From Candidatus Pacearchaeota archaeon (GTDB lineage: Archaea; Nanoarchaeota; Nanoarchaeia; Pacearchaeales; GW2011-AR1): a DNA stretch of 7,329 nucleotides. Made by a program: the position numbers and the translations under genes. The stretch lies in contig NZAS01000150.1 in the NCBI GenBank assembly GCA_002686195.1, forward strand, positions 1 through 7,329, written 5' to 3'. Below are positions 1-4,026 of this stretch, piece after piece (position 1 is the first letter of the stretch; each line of letters begins with the position of its first letter). The notes beneath the pieces are model-generated. The model was not told the DNA's origin. It saw only the letters and a list, made by a program, of their open reading frames with translations, and searched no databases.

Positions 1-30
1 AACAGTATGGTGCCTTCTTTCTTTTAAATG

Positions 31-106
31 TGGAGCCGCTGGTCGGACTCAAACCGACGACATTCACTTTACAAGAGTGACGCTCTATCAACTGAGCTAC
101 GAGGGC
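31..106 (-). tRNA. tRNA-Thr (anticodon UGU)
   Basis: A 76-nt cloverleaf on the minus strand with an encoded CCA end. The D stem is GCUC/GAGC. The anticodon stem is UCACU/AGUGA around loop CUUGUAA, giving anticodon UGU, which reads the Thr codon ACA. The variable loop is AUGUC and the T stem is GUCGG/CCGAC. Two things are odd. The D loop has A at position 19 and the T loop has U at 56 (UUUGAGU), so the usual G19-C56 elbow pair appears as A19-U56. The acceptor stem (GCCCUCG with CAGCGGC) has a C4-C69 and a C6-A67 mismatch plus a U5-G68 wobble. The two 5' flanking bases (GA) could pair with U73 and C74, offering an alternative register. The D, anticodon and T arms are intact, so the identity is clear. 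Whether it is fully active is less sure. Confidence 0.9.
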
Positions 107-110
107 TCAA

Positions 111-125
111 GCCCCTCACGGGGGC
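111..125 (-). other. GC-rich hairpin in the tRNA 5' leader
   Basis: On the minus strand GCCCC and GGGGC form a 5-bp stem around the loop CGUGA, four bases before the tRNA 5' end. No T-run follows, so it is not a clear terminator. The 3' strand of the stem (GGGC, 114-111) could instead pair with GCCC at the tRNA 5' end (106-103) across a UUGA loop, so leader folding and acceptor folding may compete. Its role (processing guide, attenuator or chance) is inference. Confidence 0.5.
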
Positions 126-158
126 ACTCTTCACTACAAGCCTACCCAACATCCCAAA
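125..158. repeat. Imperfect direct repeat, copy A (gap)
   Basis: This 34-nt stretch matches 266-299 at 29 of 34 positions with no gaps. It begins with the shared 11-mer CACTCTTCACT and includes the shared 9-mer ACCCAACAT. The copies are 141 bp apart, which is exactly 47 codons. Copy A lies past the stop of the lipoprotein gene. Read in the equivalent frame on the minus strand it gives WDVG-stop-ACSEEC, a decayed match to WYVGWGWSEEW. Confidence 0.7.
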
Positions 159-207
159 TCAAGTCACCAATCTTTATTATAAATACAATTCACCATGTTG
201 TAAAGCA

Positions 208-504
208 TTAATACGCATAATATTCAGTATTAAACTTCCATCCACAAGAATCGTTCCAAATACACCACTCTTCACTCCAGCCCCACCCAACATACCAAAC
301 ACAACATGTGAATTCTGCAGGAGGCTGTGAAGACTGATACATAATACAAAGATCGGGTGTATATTCATATGGTTCTGTATAATCACAATAATGATTATGA
401 TATATTTCTACATGTGAAGAATCATGAGTTGAACTATGTGGGGATTCTTCAACATAAAGACAGCCATGTAATAGAAGCAAAATTATAATGCCAACAAATT
501 TCAT
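208..504 (-). CDS. Small Cys- and Trp-rich putative lipoprotein
   Basis: A 98-aa product I do not recognise. Residues 2-14 are hydrophobic (KFVGIIILLLLHG) and are followed by Cys15, which fits a short signal peptide with a lipobox (L-H-G-C). His at -2 is unusual, so lipidation is probable rather than certain. The mature part is rich in His, Tyr and Trp and carries six more cysteines (40, 53, 67, 68, 81, 87), which suggests disulphide bonding outside the cytoplasm. The start is supported by GGAG six bases upstream of the ATG. It follows a 31-aa membrane-like peptide gene by 21 nt. Part of its 3' half (266-299) is repeated in decayed form 141 bp downstream. A phage surface lipoprotein could serve superinfection exclusion or act as an outer spanin, but nothing here decides between these. 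Confidence 0.7.
   Translation of the reverse strand: MKFVGIIILLLLHGCLYVEESPHSSTHDSSHVEIYHNHYCDYTEPYEYTPDLCIMYQSSQPPAEFTCCVWYVGWGWSEEWCIWNDSCGWKFNTEYYAY
266..299. repeat. Imperfect direct repeat, copy B (in lipoprotein gene)
   Basis: Partner of the repeat at 125-158 (29 of 34 identical). This copy is in frame inside the lipoprotein gene and encodes roughly residues 69-80, including WYVGWGWSEEW. The intact reading frame suggests this is the functional copy. Confidence 0.7.
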
Positions 505-525
505 TTAATCTCCGTCAATGATATA

Positions 526-621
526 TCAAATAATGCAAACAAAAGCTATGTAAGACGTTGCGCAAGCAATCATCAGCTTTCTAAATAAATCATCACCACT
601 ATGACGTGTAAAATCGTTCAT
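526..621 (-). CDS. 31-aa putative membrane peptide
   Basis: A short gene starting at ATG 621-619 and ending at TGA 528-526. A perfect AGGAGG lies 7 nt before the start and overlaps the last base of the methyltransferase stop codon. The product is MNDFTRHSGDDLFRKLMIA followed by CATSYIAFVCII. A polar head of about 15 residues precedes a hydrophobic segment (about 16-31), as expected for a small single-pass membrane peptide. It sits 12 nt after the methyltransferase gene and 21 nt before the lipoprotein gene, so all three may be co-transcribed. I recognise no family. The main support is the ideal ribosome-binding site and the fit into an otherwise empty gap. A holin-like or inner-membrane partner role for the lipoprotein is speculation. 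Confidence 0.55.
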   Translation of the reverse strand: MNDFTRHSGDDLFRKLMIACATSYIAFVCII

Positions 622-633
622 TTTATTTCCTCC

Positions 634-1176
634 TTATTTATAGTTTTTAACCACCCAATCATACATTGCAATGCCGGAACTAGTTCCCACATTCAAACTT
701 CTAACTGAGCCGAACTGCGCTATACTAACACAATAATCACATTCTTTTAAGAGTAAAGGAGAAATTCCTTCGCCTTCTTCTCCAAAAATCATTAGCGTAT
801 TGAGTGGCCATTCAAATGTTTCCATTGGAACACAGCAGTCTAGATTATTATCGAGTCCGACAAAAACATATTTCTCCTTGAGCTTGAGTAACTCCTCAAA
901 ATCATTAAGGTAATTCAAATCGACGTAATGATGCGTGCCAACGGTTCCTCTTCTGTCGAAGCGCTTCTTTCCAATATAAAATACTTGCGCAGCATTAAAA
1001 GCATTTGCATTGCGAATCATTGTGCTGATATTAAAATCACCCTTCCAGTGTTCCATTAGCACTGCGAAGGGGTGCGCTCTGGCGCGCAAATCCTTTTTAA
1101 TATCTTCTACTTCCCACGATTTATACGTGTCGGTGACATTATATTTCCATGCACCCCAGCGTTCATTATCTTTCAT
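634..1176 (-). CDS. SpoU/TrmH-family RNA 2'-O-methyltransferase
   Basis: This 180-aa protein has all three SpoU motifs of the SPOUT superfamily. Motif 1 is NISTMIR (49-55), giving Asn49 and the catalytic Arg55 with the usual spacing. Motif 2 is FGEEGEGIS (131-139). Motif 3 runs from about 150 to 172 and includes GSVRSLNVG. Motifs 2 and 3 form the trefoil knot that binds S-adenosylmethionine. Family members are cytoplasmic dimers that methylate the ribose 2'-OH of tRNA or rRNA; TrmH makes Gm18 in tRNA. The length fits a single catalytic domain with a short N-terminal extension and no extra RNA-binding domain. The start has only a weak GAG ribosome-binding site, 6 nt after the stop of the Lys-rich gene. 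The exact RNA target cannot be read from the sequence. The tRNA-Thr about 530 bp downstream is one candidate. Confidence 0.92.
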   Translation of the reverse strand: MKDNERWGAWKYNVTDTYKSWEVEDIKKDLRARAHPFAVLMEHWKGDFNISTMIRNANAFNAAQVFYIGKKRFDRRGTVGTHHYVDLNYLNDFEELLKLKEKYVFVGLDNNLDCCVPMETFEWPLNTLMIFGEEGEGISPLLLKECDYCVSIAQFGSVRSLNVGTSSGIAMYDWVVKNYK

Positions 1177-1182
1177 TCTATC

Positions 1183-1443
1183 TCATTTGAAATCTGGAGT
1201 GGGAATGCAAGTTTCGGGATCTATCGATACTTCACCATTCTTGTGTGCTTCAATGAATTTTTCAGCGGCTTTTTTATTGCGAAAATTTGTAAGATAAATC
1301 ATTTTCTCATCGCGATGGAGGATTACTTCATAACAACCGTGTCGAGCATGTCTGATATTATAATTGCTTGTCTTCGCCTCTTCTTTGATCTTTACAAAAT
1401 TTTTAGGCTTTTTAACATACTTTTTACTCTTCTTCTTTTTCAT
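1183..1443 (-). CDS. Lys-rich hypothetical protein
   Basis: An 86-aa protein of unknown function. The first 24 residues are very basic (MKKKKSKKYVKKPKNFVKIK), suggesting nucleic-acid contact or a disordered tail. Residues about 36-70 read as two beta strands and a helix (CYEVILHRDEKMIYLTNF, then NKKAAEKFIEAHKNG), a small compact domain. The tail holds PETCIPTPDF. Its ATG overlaps the stop of the upstream 45-aa gene in an ATGA junction. No clear ribosome-binding site is seen, so translation probably depends on coupling to that gene. The methyltransferase gene follows after 6 nt. I cannot assign a family. Confidence 0.7.
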   Translation of the reverse strand: MKKKKSKKYVKKPKNFVKIKEEAKTSNYNIRHARHGCYEVILHRDEKMIYLTNFRNKKAAEKFIEAHKNGEVSIDPETCIPTPDFK

Positions 1444-1577
1444 ATGTCAATTATAATAACGCCGTGATCAGTGTCTAGCTTTTCTTGTTCTTGTTCTTCT
1501 TTCATACGACGAACATATTCTTCCCATTCGGGAGGCGGCAAAGGAATTTGGATGTATGGCTGTTCTCTTTCATCCAT
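1440..1577 (-). CDS. 45-aa acidic hypothetical protein
   Basis: A 45-aa product beginning MDEREQPYIQIPLPPPEW, followed by a charged helical stretch (EEYVRRMKEEQEQEKLDTD) and a hydrophobic end (GVIIIDI). I chose the ATG at 1577 because AAGGAG lies 7 nt upstream. Starting at 1631 would add 18 residues but has no ribosome-binding site and would overlap the coiled-coil gene almost fully. The start overlaps the stop of the 49-aa coiled-coil gene by 8 nt, and the stop overlaps the next start by 4 nt. Pro-rich segments like this often mediate binding in small phage proteins, but no function is known to me. Confidence 0.65.
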   Translation of the reverse strand: MDEREQPYIQIPLPPPEWEEYVRRMKEEQEQEKLDTDHGVIIIDI

Positions 1578-1719
1578 TCTGTAGCTCCTTAATTGTTTTT
1601 TTGAGTTCACAATTTTCATCGCGCAACTCATGAATTAAATCATTCATTTCGTGAACAGTACGAATTAAAAGATCACATCTTAATTTTAAATCTTCTAATT
1701 CCTGTTCGCATTGGCTCAC
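1570..1719 (-). CDS. 49-aa coiled-coil protein (GTG start)
   Basis: An open frame from GTG 1719-1717 to TGA 1572-1570 encodes MSQCEQELEDLKLRCDLLIR and then about 29 more residues ending in IKELQNG. Leu, Ile, Val and Met recur at heptad-like spacing over nearly the whole length (L8, L11, L13, L17, L18, I19, V22, M25, L28, I29, L32, L39, I43, L46) with Glu, Lys and Arg between, so it should form one long amphipathic helix or coiled coil. AAAGGA lies about 8 nt upstream of the GTG. The start overlaps the stop of the preceding basic-peptide gene (GTGA), and its own stop overlaps the next ATG by 8 nt. Coding nature is supported by both couplings and by the heptads. The partner is unknown; self-association or capping of another coiled coil are options. 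Confidence 0.65.
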   Translation of the reverse strand: MSQCEQELEDLKLRCDLLIRTVHEMNDLIHELRDENCELKKTIKELQNG

Positions 1720-1901
1720 TTTCCTTGTCCTTTATAGGGCTTGCGTCTGCGGTGCGCCTTGCTAGGACGACTCCCAGCGCGGTGGCCATTGTGAAATGTC
1801 TCGCCGGCCGCACTCGGCGTTTTGGAATATTTACCATTACCTTGTGACGTCTTTTTAGACGTGTTAAAGATGTTATAAACATTGCCTCGAATCTTTGCCA
1901 T
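1716..1901 (-). CDS. Small basic hypothetical protein
   Basis: A 61-aa, strongly basic, Gly/Ser/Lys-rich protein. It starts MAKIRGNVYNIFNTSKKTSQ and ends in a run of His, Arg and Lys (AHRRRKPYKGQGK). It looks largely disordered, and the charge suggests binding to nucleic acid or to an acidic partner. From memory, basic peptides ending in a similar Y-K/R-G-Q-G tail occur in marine myoviruses, but I cannot confirm homology. The ATG has AAGGAG 7 nt upstream. It is the first gene after the hsp20 terminator, so it heads the next gene group. It is visibly richer in G+C than its neighbours. Its stop overlaps the GTG of the coiled-coil gene. Confidence 0.7.
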   Translation of the reverse strand: MAKIRGNVYNIFNTSKKTSQGNGKYSKTPSAAGETFHNGHRAGSRPSKAHRRRKPYKGQGK

Positions 1902-1931
1902 TTTATTCTCCTTATAGTAAATAGGCTAGGT

Positions 1932-1946
1932 GACGTACCAAACGTC
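1932..1946 (-). promoter_or_regulatory. Palindromic hairpin ahead of the small basic gene
   Basis: GACGT and ACGTC form a 5-bp inverted repeat around TTGGT. It lies just past the U-tract of the hsp20 terminator and 30 nt before the next start codon. It could be a protein-binding operator, an RNA processing hairpin or an extension of the terminator. A weak -35/-10-like pair (TTGGTA, 16 nt, TACTAT) overlaps it. The function is not settled by the sequence. Confidence 0.35.
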
Positions 1947-1948
1947 TT

Positions 1949-1975
1949 AAAAAAAAGGACGCCGATGGCGTCCTT
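1949..1975 (-). terminator. Rho-independent terminator after hsp20
   Basis: On the minus strand AAGGACGCC and GGCGTCCTT form a perfect 9-bp stem around the 3-nt loop ATC, followed by a run of T (eight T's in all, the first two shared with the stem). It lies 24 nt after the hsp20 stop codon. The other strand has no T-run, so termination is for the minus strand. With the promoter upstream it makes hsp20 a likely single-gene transcript. Confidence 0.93.
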
Positions 1976-1999
1976 GAGAAATTTAAAATATCAAAAAGA

Positions 2000-2443
2000 T
2001 TATTTAATTTCTATGCGTAAAGGCTTTGTATCAGCTCTTGTGGGCACAAAAAGCCGTAACAAACCATTTTCAAACTCCGCTGTTGCCCCGTTGAGGTCTA
2101 AATTGCTATCATAATTCACATAAGTCTTTGAAAAACTTCGGCGCGCAATTCGACGAGAATGGACTTGTGTATCATCAATTGCATGATTAGCACTAACCGT
2201 AATAGATTTCTTCTCTGGCTTAACTTCGATCGAAAGATCTTCCTTCGAAAAACCAGCTAATGCAAATTCCATAACAGTGTCGCCATTTTCTTCCCGATAA
2301 ATATCAGCCACTGGGTATCCTTGAGTTGTTCTTTGCATCAATTGTGGAAAATCCAGCATTGAATCAAAAATATCCTCAAAGACATTCCGGCCCAATAGGC
2401 TCGATCGATATTTTACAAGGGGGGTGTGTTCTCTCTTAGTCAT
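2000..2443 (-). CDS. Hsp20/IbpA-type small heat-shock protein
   Basis: A 147-aa small heat-shock protein, an ATP-independent holdase that binds unfolding proteins in the cytoplasm and passes them to ATP-driven chaperones. A short N-terminal arm (about 1-40) precedes the alpha-crystallin domain (about 42-140). That domain contains VADIYREENGDTVMEFALAG, then FSKEDLSIEV, the basic segment SRRIARRSFSKTY, and the conserved EFENGLLRLFVP. The C-terminal LRIEIK carries the I-x-I motif that docks neighbouring subunits. The domain order and tail fit class A bacterial IbpA-like proteins, and the length is normal. I chose the ATG at 2443 because AAAGGAG lies 8 nt before it; an extension to 2467 would place that site inside the gene. 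It has its own sigma70-like promoter and terminator. Hsp20 genes are known in T4-like cyanophages, probably to support capsid or tail assembly. Confidence 0.95.
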   Translation of the reverse strand: MTKREHTPLVKYRSSLLGRNVFEDIFDSMLDFPQLMQRTTQGYPVADIYREENGDTVMEFALAGFSKEDLSIEVKPEKKSITVSANHAIDDTQVHSRRIARRSFSKTYVNYDSNLDLNGATAEFENGLLRLFVPTRADTKPLRIEIK

Positions 2444-2505
2444 AATATTTTCTCCTTTTATAAGCAAGTGTGTGAGCGAGAATCCCTTGCAGCGAAACTC
2501 GCCCT
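2444..2505 (-). promoter_or_regulatory. hsp20 5' leader, possible RNA thermometer
   Basis: The predicted leader is about 60 nt. Just upstream of the ribosome-binding site it reads UUGCU, UAUAAA, AGGAG. UUGCU facing AGGAG gives U-G, U-A, G-G, C-G and U-A, the anti-Shine-Dalgarno arrangement of ROSE-type thermometers, which control many bacterial hsp20 genes. The stem is short and is not extended by flanking pairs. A second hairpin further upstream is possible (GCGAG with CTCGC, 2498-2502 with 2476-2480), or the smaller GCGA-GTT-TCGC. Thermometer function is inference. Confidence 0.3.
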
Positions 2506-2511
2506 ATCCTA

Positions 2512-2539
2512 ATAATAAACACCCATCAATCTTAGTCAA
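2512..2539 (-). promoter_or_regulatory. Sigma70-like promoter for hsp20
   Basis: A -35 box TTGACT (2539-2534), a 16-nt spacer and a -10 box TATTAT (2517-2512) lie in the 112-nt gap upstream of hsp20. Each box has five of six consensus bases. Transcription would start near 2505, leaving a leader of about 60 nt. The gap location and the terminator after hsp20 support a separate transcription unit. Confidence 0.7.
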
Positions 2540-2555
2540 GAGAAAATATTATTTT

Positions 2556-2915
2556 TTAATGAAACGACAGCGAACAATTAGATCTTAGAAGCTCAGCTTT
2601 GGTAAAAATCCTAGCCAGGACCGCATTTTCCACAAGCAATAAATCCGTCTCATTCATTGCAATAAAATTCTCTTTTTTTTCTTTATCTTCCATAAAGTTA
2701 AGATCTAAATTAATTTTGATAATCCTTTTTATATGATAGTTCGAAGAAAAACAATCGCATAATAATGCAAATACGCGAGGATTAAAAATATCTTCCTGCA
2801 GCTTGTTCTCCAATAGATCAATTAGCATTCCAATCTCAGATTCTGCAACTGTCAGCATACGCTTCGCGGCGGTTTCATCAAAGGTATAAATGGTGGGCTT
2901 TTTTTTCTCAGACAT
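2556..2915 (-). CDS. Hypothetical helical protein
   Basis: A 119-aa protein I do not recognise. It begins MSEKKKPTIYTFDETAAKRM and appears mostly alpha-helical: about 14-40 (AAKRMLTVAESEIGMLIDLLENKL), 45-70, and 86-112 (ETDLLLVENAVLARIFTKAELL). No signal peptide, membrane segment or catalytic motif is seen. The start is 1 nt after the glutaredoxin stop, with AAGGA inside the glutaredoxin gene about 7 nt before the ATG, so it is translated as part of the same operon. It is the last gene before the hsp20 promoter. Confidence 0.7.
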   Translation of the reverse strand: MSEKKKPTIYTFDETAAKRMLTVAESEIGMLIDLLENKLQEDIFNPRVFALLCDCFSSNYHIKRIIKINLDLNFMEDKEKKENFIAMNETDLLLVENAVLARIFTKAELLRSNCSLSFH

Positions 2916-2916
2916 A

Positions 2917-3165
2917 TCAATGTCCTTCCAGCCTCTCCGCTAAATCACTATACCCTCCGATGAATTTAATTGTCTTGTCATCCGTCCTTTTAAAAATCAT
3001 AGGAACAGTTGTCCATTCATAAATCTCTTTTAGTTCATTAAGAACAGCAGGACGTGTTTTCAAATCTAACACACCAAAATTCTTATCTTTTTCTTTCAAT
3101 AATTTGACTGCCTTGTCACAAAATGGACATTGGCTGTTAACGTATAAAATATATTTATTACTCAT
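2917..3165 (-). CDS. Glutaredoxin
   Basis: An 82-aa dithiol glutaredoxin, which reduces disulphides and glutathione mixed disulphides in the cytoplasm and can supply electrons to ribonucleotide reductase. The active site is Cys13-Pro-Phe-Cys16 (NSQCPFC) after the first beta strand YILYVN. The cis-proline loop reads TTVPMIF, and GGYSDL near the end matches the glutathione-binding GG-x-DL pattern. The length is normal for the compact phage and bacterial type. I place the start at ATG 3165 because GGAGG lies 6 nt upstream; a TTG at 3177 would sit on that ribosome-binding site. The start overlaps the preceding stop by 8 nt. T4 encodes a comparable protein (NrdC). No reductase gene lies in this window. 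Confidence 0.93.
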   Translation of the reverse strand: MSNKYILYVNSQCPFCDKAVKLLKEKDKNFGVLDLKTRPAVLNELKEIYEWTTVPMIFKRTDDKTIKFIGGYSDLAERLEGH

Positions 3166-3463
3166 GATAGCCTCCAAGCTTCTTCAAAATACTTTCCATA
3201 TCTCCTACCACATAAACTACTGGATTGTCTCTGGCGTGAGATGAACTTAAATGTACAGCGGTGAACTCAATCCGATCATCTAGTCCTTCGGGCCACCCTT
3301 TAGAACTCAATATCTTTTGTTTGAAATATGAATCCTTTCGGATAATTGCAATACTTTGAGGATTAATCACTACCTCTCCAAGTATAAAATTTTTAGTATC
3401 CGACGGCCATCTCTGTCTATCTTGTTTTATTTCAGTAAACTTTATTAATTCTAAATTACGCAT
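3158..3463 (-). CDS. 101-aa hypothetical phage protein
   Basis: A 101-aa product starting MRNLELIKFTEI. The ATG at 3463 has AGAAGG about 7 nt upstream and overlaps the previous stop by 8 nt, so I prefer it to a longer version from 3517. Beta strands seem to alternate: LELIKFTEI, FILGEVVINPQSIAIIR, RIEFTAVHLSS and PVVYVVGD, ending in a short helix (MESILKKLGG). The layout (short strand, INP-x-x-I strand, ligand-like middle, V-V-G-x-x-x-x-I end) recalls small marine-phage proteins and loosely FlbD-like proteins. This is recollection, not proof. No catalytic residues are obvious. Confidence 0.7.
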   Translation of the reverse strand: MRNLELIKFTEIKQDRQRWPSDTKNFILGEVVINPQSIAIIRKDSYFKQKILSSKGWPEGLDDRIEFTAVHLSSSHARDNPVVYVVGDMESILKKLGGYHE

Positions 3464-3656
3464 TGTAAACCTTCTTTTTGTCAACGTACCAGACCTCTCC
3501 TTCAAAAAGAACTCCAAATTGATTTTCTTTTTCTTCTAAAATCAAAACACTGGTGGGGGACGCCAAACAATGAATTTTTATAGGATATGTCGATCCATAT
3601 TTCATTAAGTTAGTAGAAGAAGGTATATAAACTAAATTACCCACCTTGGCTGTCAT
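3456..3656 (-). CDS. Small SH3-like hypothetical protein
   Basis: A 66-aa protein with the pattern of a small beta barrel: VGNLVYIPSSTNLM, then TSVLILEEKENQFGVLFEGE and VWYVDKKKVY. G-x-L-V-Y-I-P at the start and G-E-x-W-Y-V at the end are typical of SH3-like barrels that appear as small single-domain proteins in phages. The start has GGAGG 9 nt upstream and overlaps the end of the preceding gene by 20 nt; its stop overlaps the next start by 8 nt. It is too short and lacks the mobile loop expected of a GroES, so I do not call it a co-chaperonin. Function unknown. Confidence 0.7.
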   Translation of the reverse strand: MTAKVGNLVYIPSSTNLMKYGSTYPIKIHCLASPTSVLILEEKENQFGVLFEGEVWYVDKKKVYNA

Positions 3657-4026
3657 CAGTTGTTTCCTCCGCTTCTTTTTGCATCCCTTCGAGTTGTTTT
3701 TGCAAACCCTGTAATGCTTCCAAATCTACATTTGGCATCGACGGATATTGAGCTGTTCCCTCCGCTGGTGATGCTAACTCATCAGGATTTAAAGCATTTT
3801 TATAACCCTGCATAAGTTCACCACATTCACTTAACTGTGTATCCACTTCAAATAACTTTTTTCTAATAAAATCAATATGAGTTATGAATTTATCTGGATT
3901 TAAAGCGTCTATTACTGTTGCAAGCTTTGTAATTGTTTCCAAATGCGTTGTGCAGTCTTGCATCATATCGTTTAGGCGAAGCGGCACTTCATTTAGATCA
4001 ATTGTATATTGCATTGTTACTTTCAC
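3637..4026 (-). CDS. Helical hypothetical protein coupled to groEL
   Basis: A 129-aa protein with a GTG start directly after the groEL stop codon (TGAGTG). GGAGG inside the end of groEL gives a 5-nt spacing to the GTG, so translation is probably coupled. The ATG four codons later (4014) would lie too far from that site. The first strand (MQYTIDLNEVPLRL) is followed by long helices (about 16-78) with regular Leu, Ile and Met. A Pro/Ala/Glu-rich linker (80-100) follows, then a short helix (LEALQGLQKQLEGMQKEAEE) and an acidic tail. It does not resemble GroES. Its position suggests a role linked to the chaperonin or its clients, but that is inference. Confidence 0.7.
   Translation of the reverse strand: MKVTMQYTIDLNEVPLRLNDMMQDCTTHLETITKLATVIDALNPDKFITHIDFIRKKLFEVDTQLSECGELMQGYKNALNPDELASPAEGTAQYPSMPNVDLEALQGLQKQLEGMQKEAEETTDDSQGG

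Larger units (their letters stand above)
107..207. other. Gap between lipoprotein gene and tRNA-Thr
   Basis: About 100 nt without a gene. It holds a GC-rich hairpin next to the tRNA 5' end (111-125) and a 34-nt degenerate repeat of part of the upstream lipoprotein gene (125-158). I see no ribosome-binding site with an open reading frame and no sigma70-like promoter here. Confidence 0.6.

Noticed and set aside
8..14. GGCACCA on the minus strand as the 3' end of a second tRNA
   Set aside because: The bases before it are A/G-rich and contain no T arm, so no cloverleaf can form there.
178..185. TATAAATA on the plus strand
   Set aside because: It points away from all supported genes, and no plausible plus-strand gene follows.
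28..330. Plus-strand open frame of about 100 aa
   Set aside because: It runs antisense through the tRNA and into the lipoprotein gene, with no ribosome-binding site.
635..642. TATAAATA on the minus strand, matching the T4 late-promoter consensus
   Set aside because: It is formed by the last codons and stop of the methyltransferase gene (TAT AAA TAA). Transcription from it would begin within or after the AGGAGG site of the 31-aa gene, removing its ribosome-binding site.
1578..1631. Longer 63-aa version of the 45-aa acidic protein
   Set aside because: The upstream ATGs lack a ribosome-binding site, while the ATG at 1577 has AAGGAG at good spacing and couples to the preceding stop.
1673..1882. 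69-aa minus-strand frame overlapping the small basic gene
   Set aside because: It shares the DNA of the 61-aa gene in another frame, has no ribosome-binding site, and runs into the coiled-coil gene, which is better supported.
3166..3177. TTG start giving glutaredoxin four extra residues
   Set aside because: The TTG is part of the GGAGG ribosome-binding site of the ATG at 3165.
3158..3656. A GroES homologue among the small genes after groEL
   Set aside because: Neither the 66-aa nor the 101-aa protein shows a recognisable GroES N-terminus, mobile loop or matching length and strand order.
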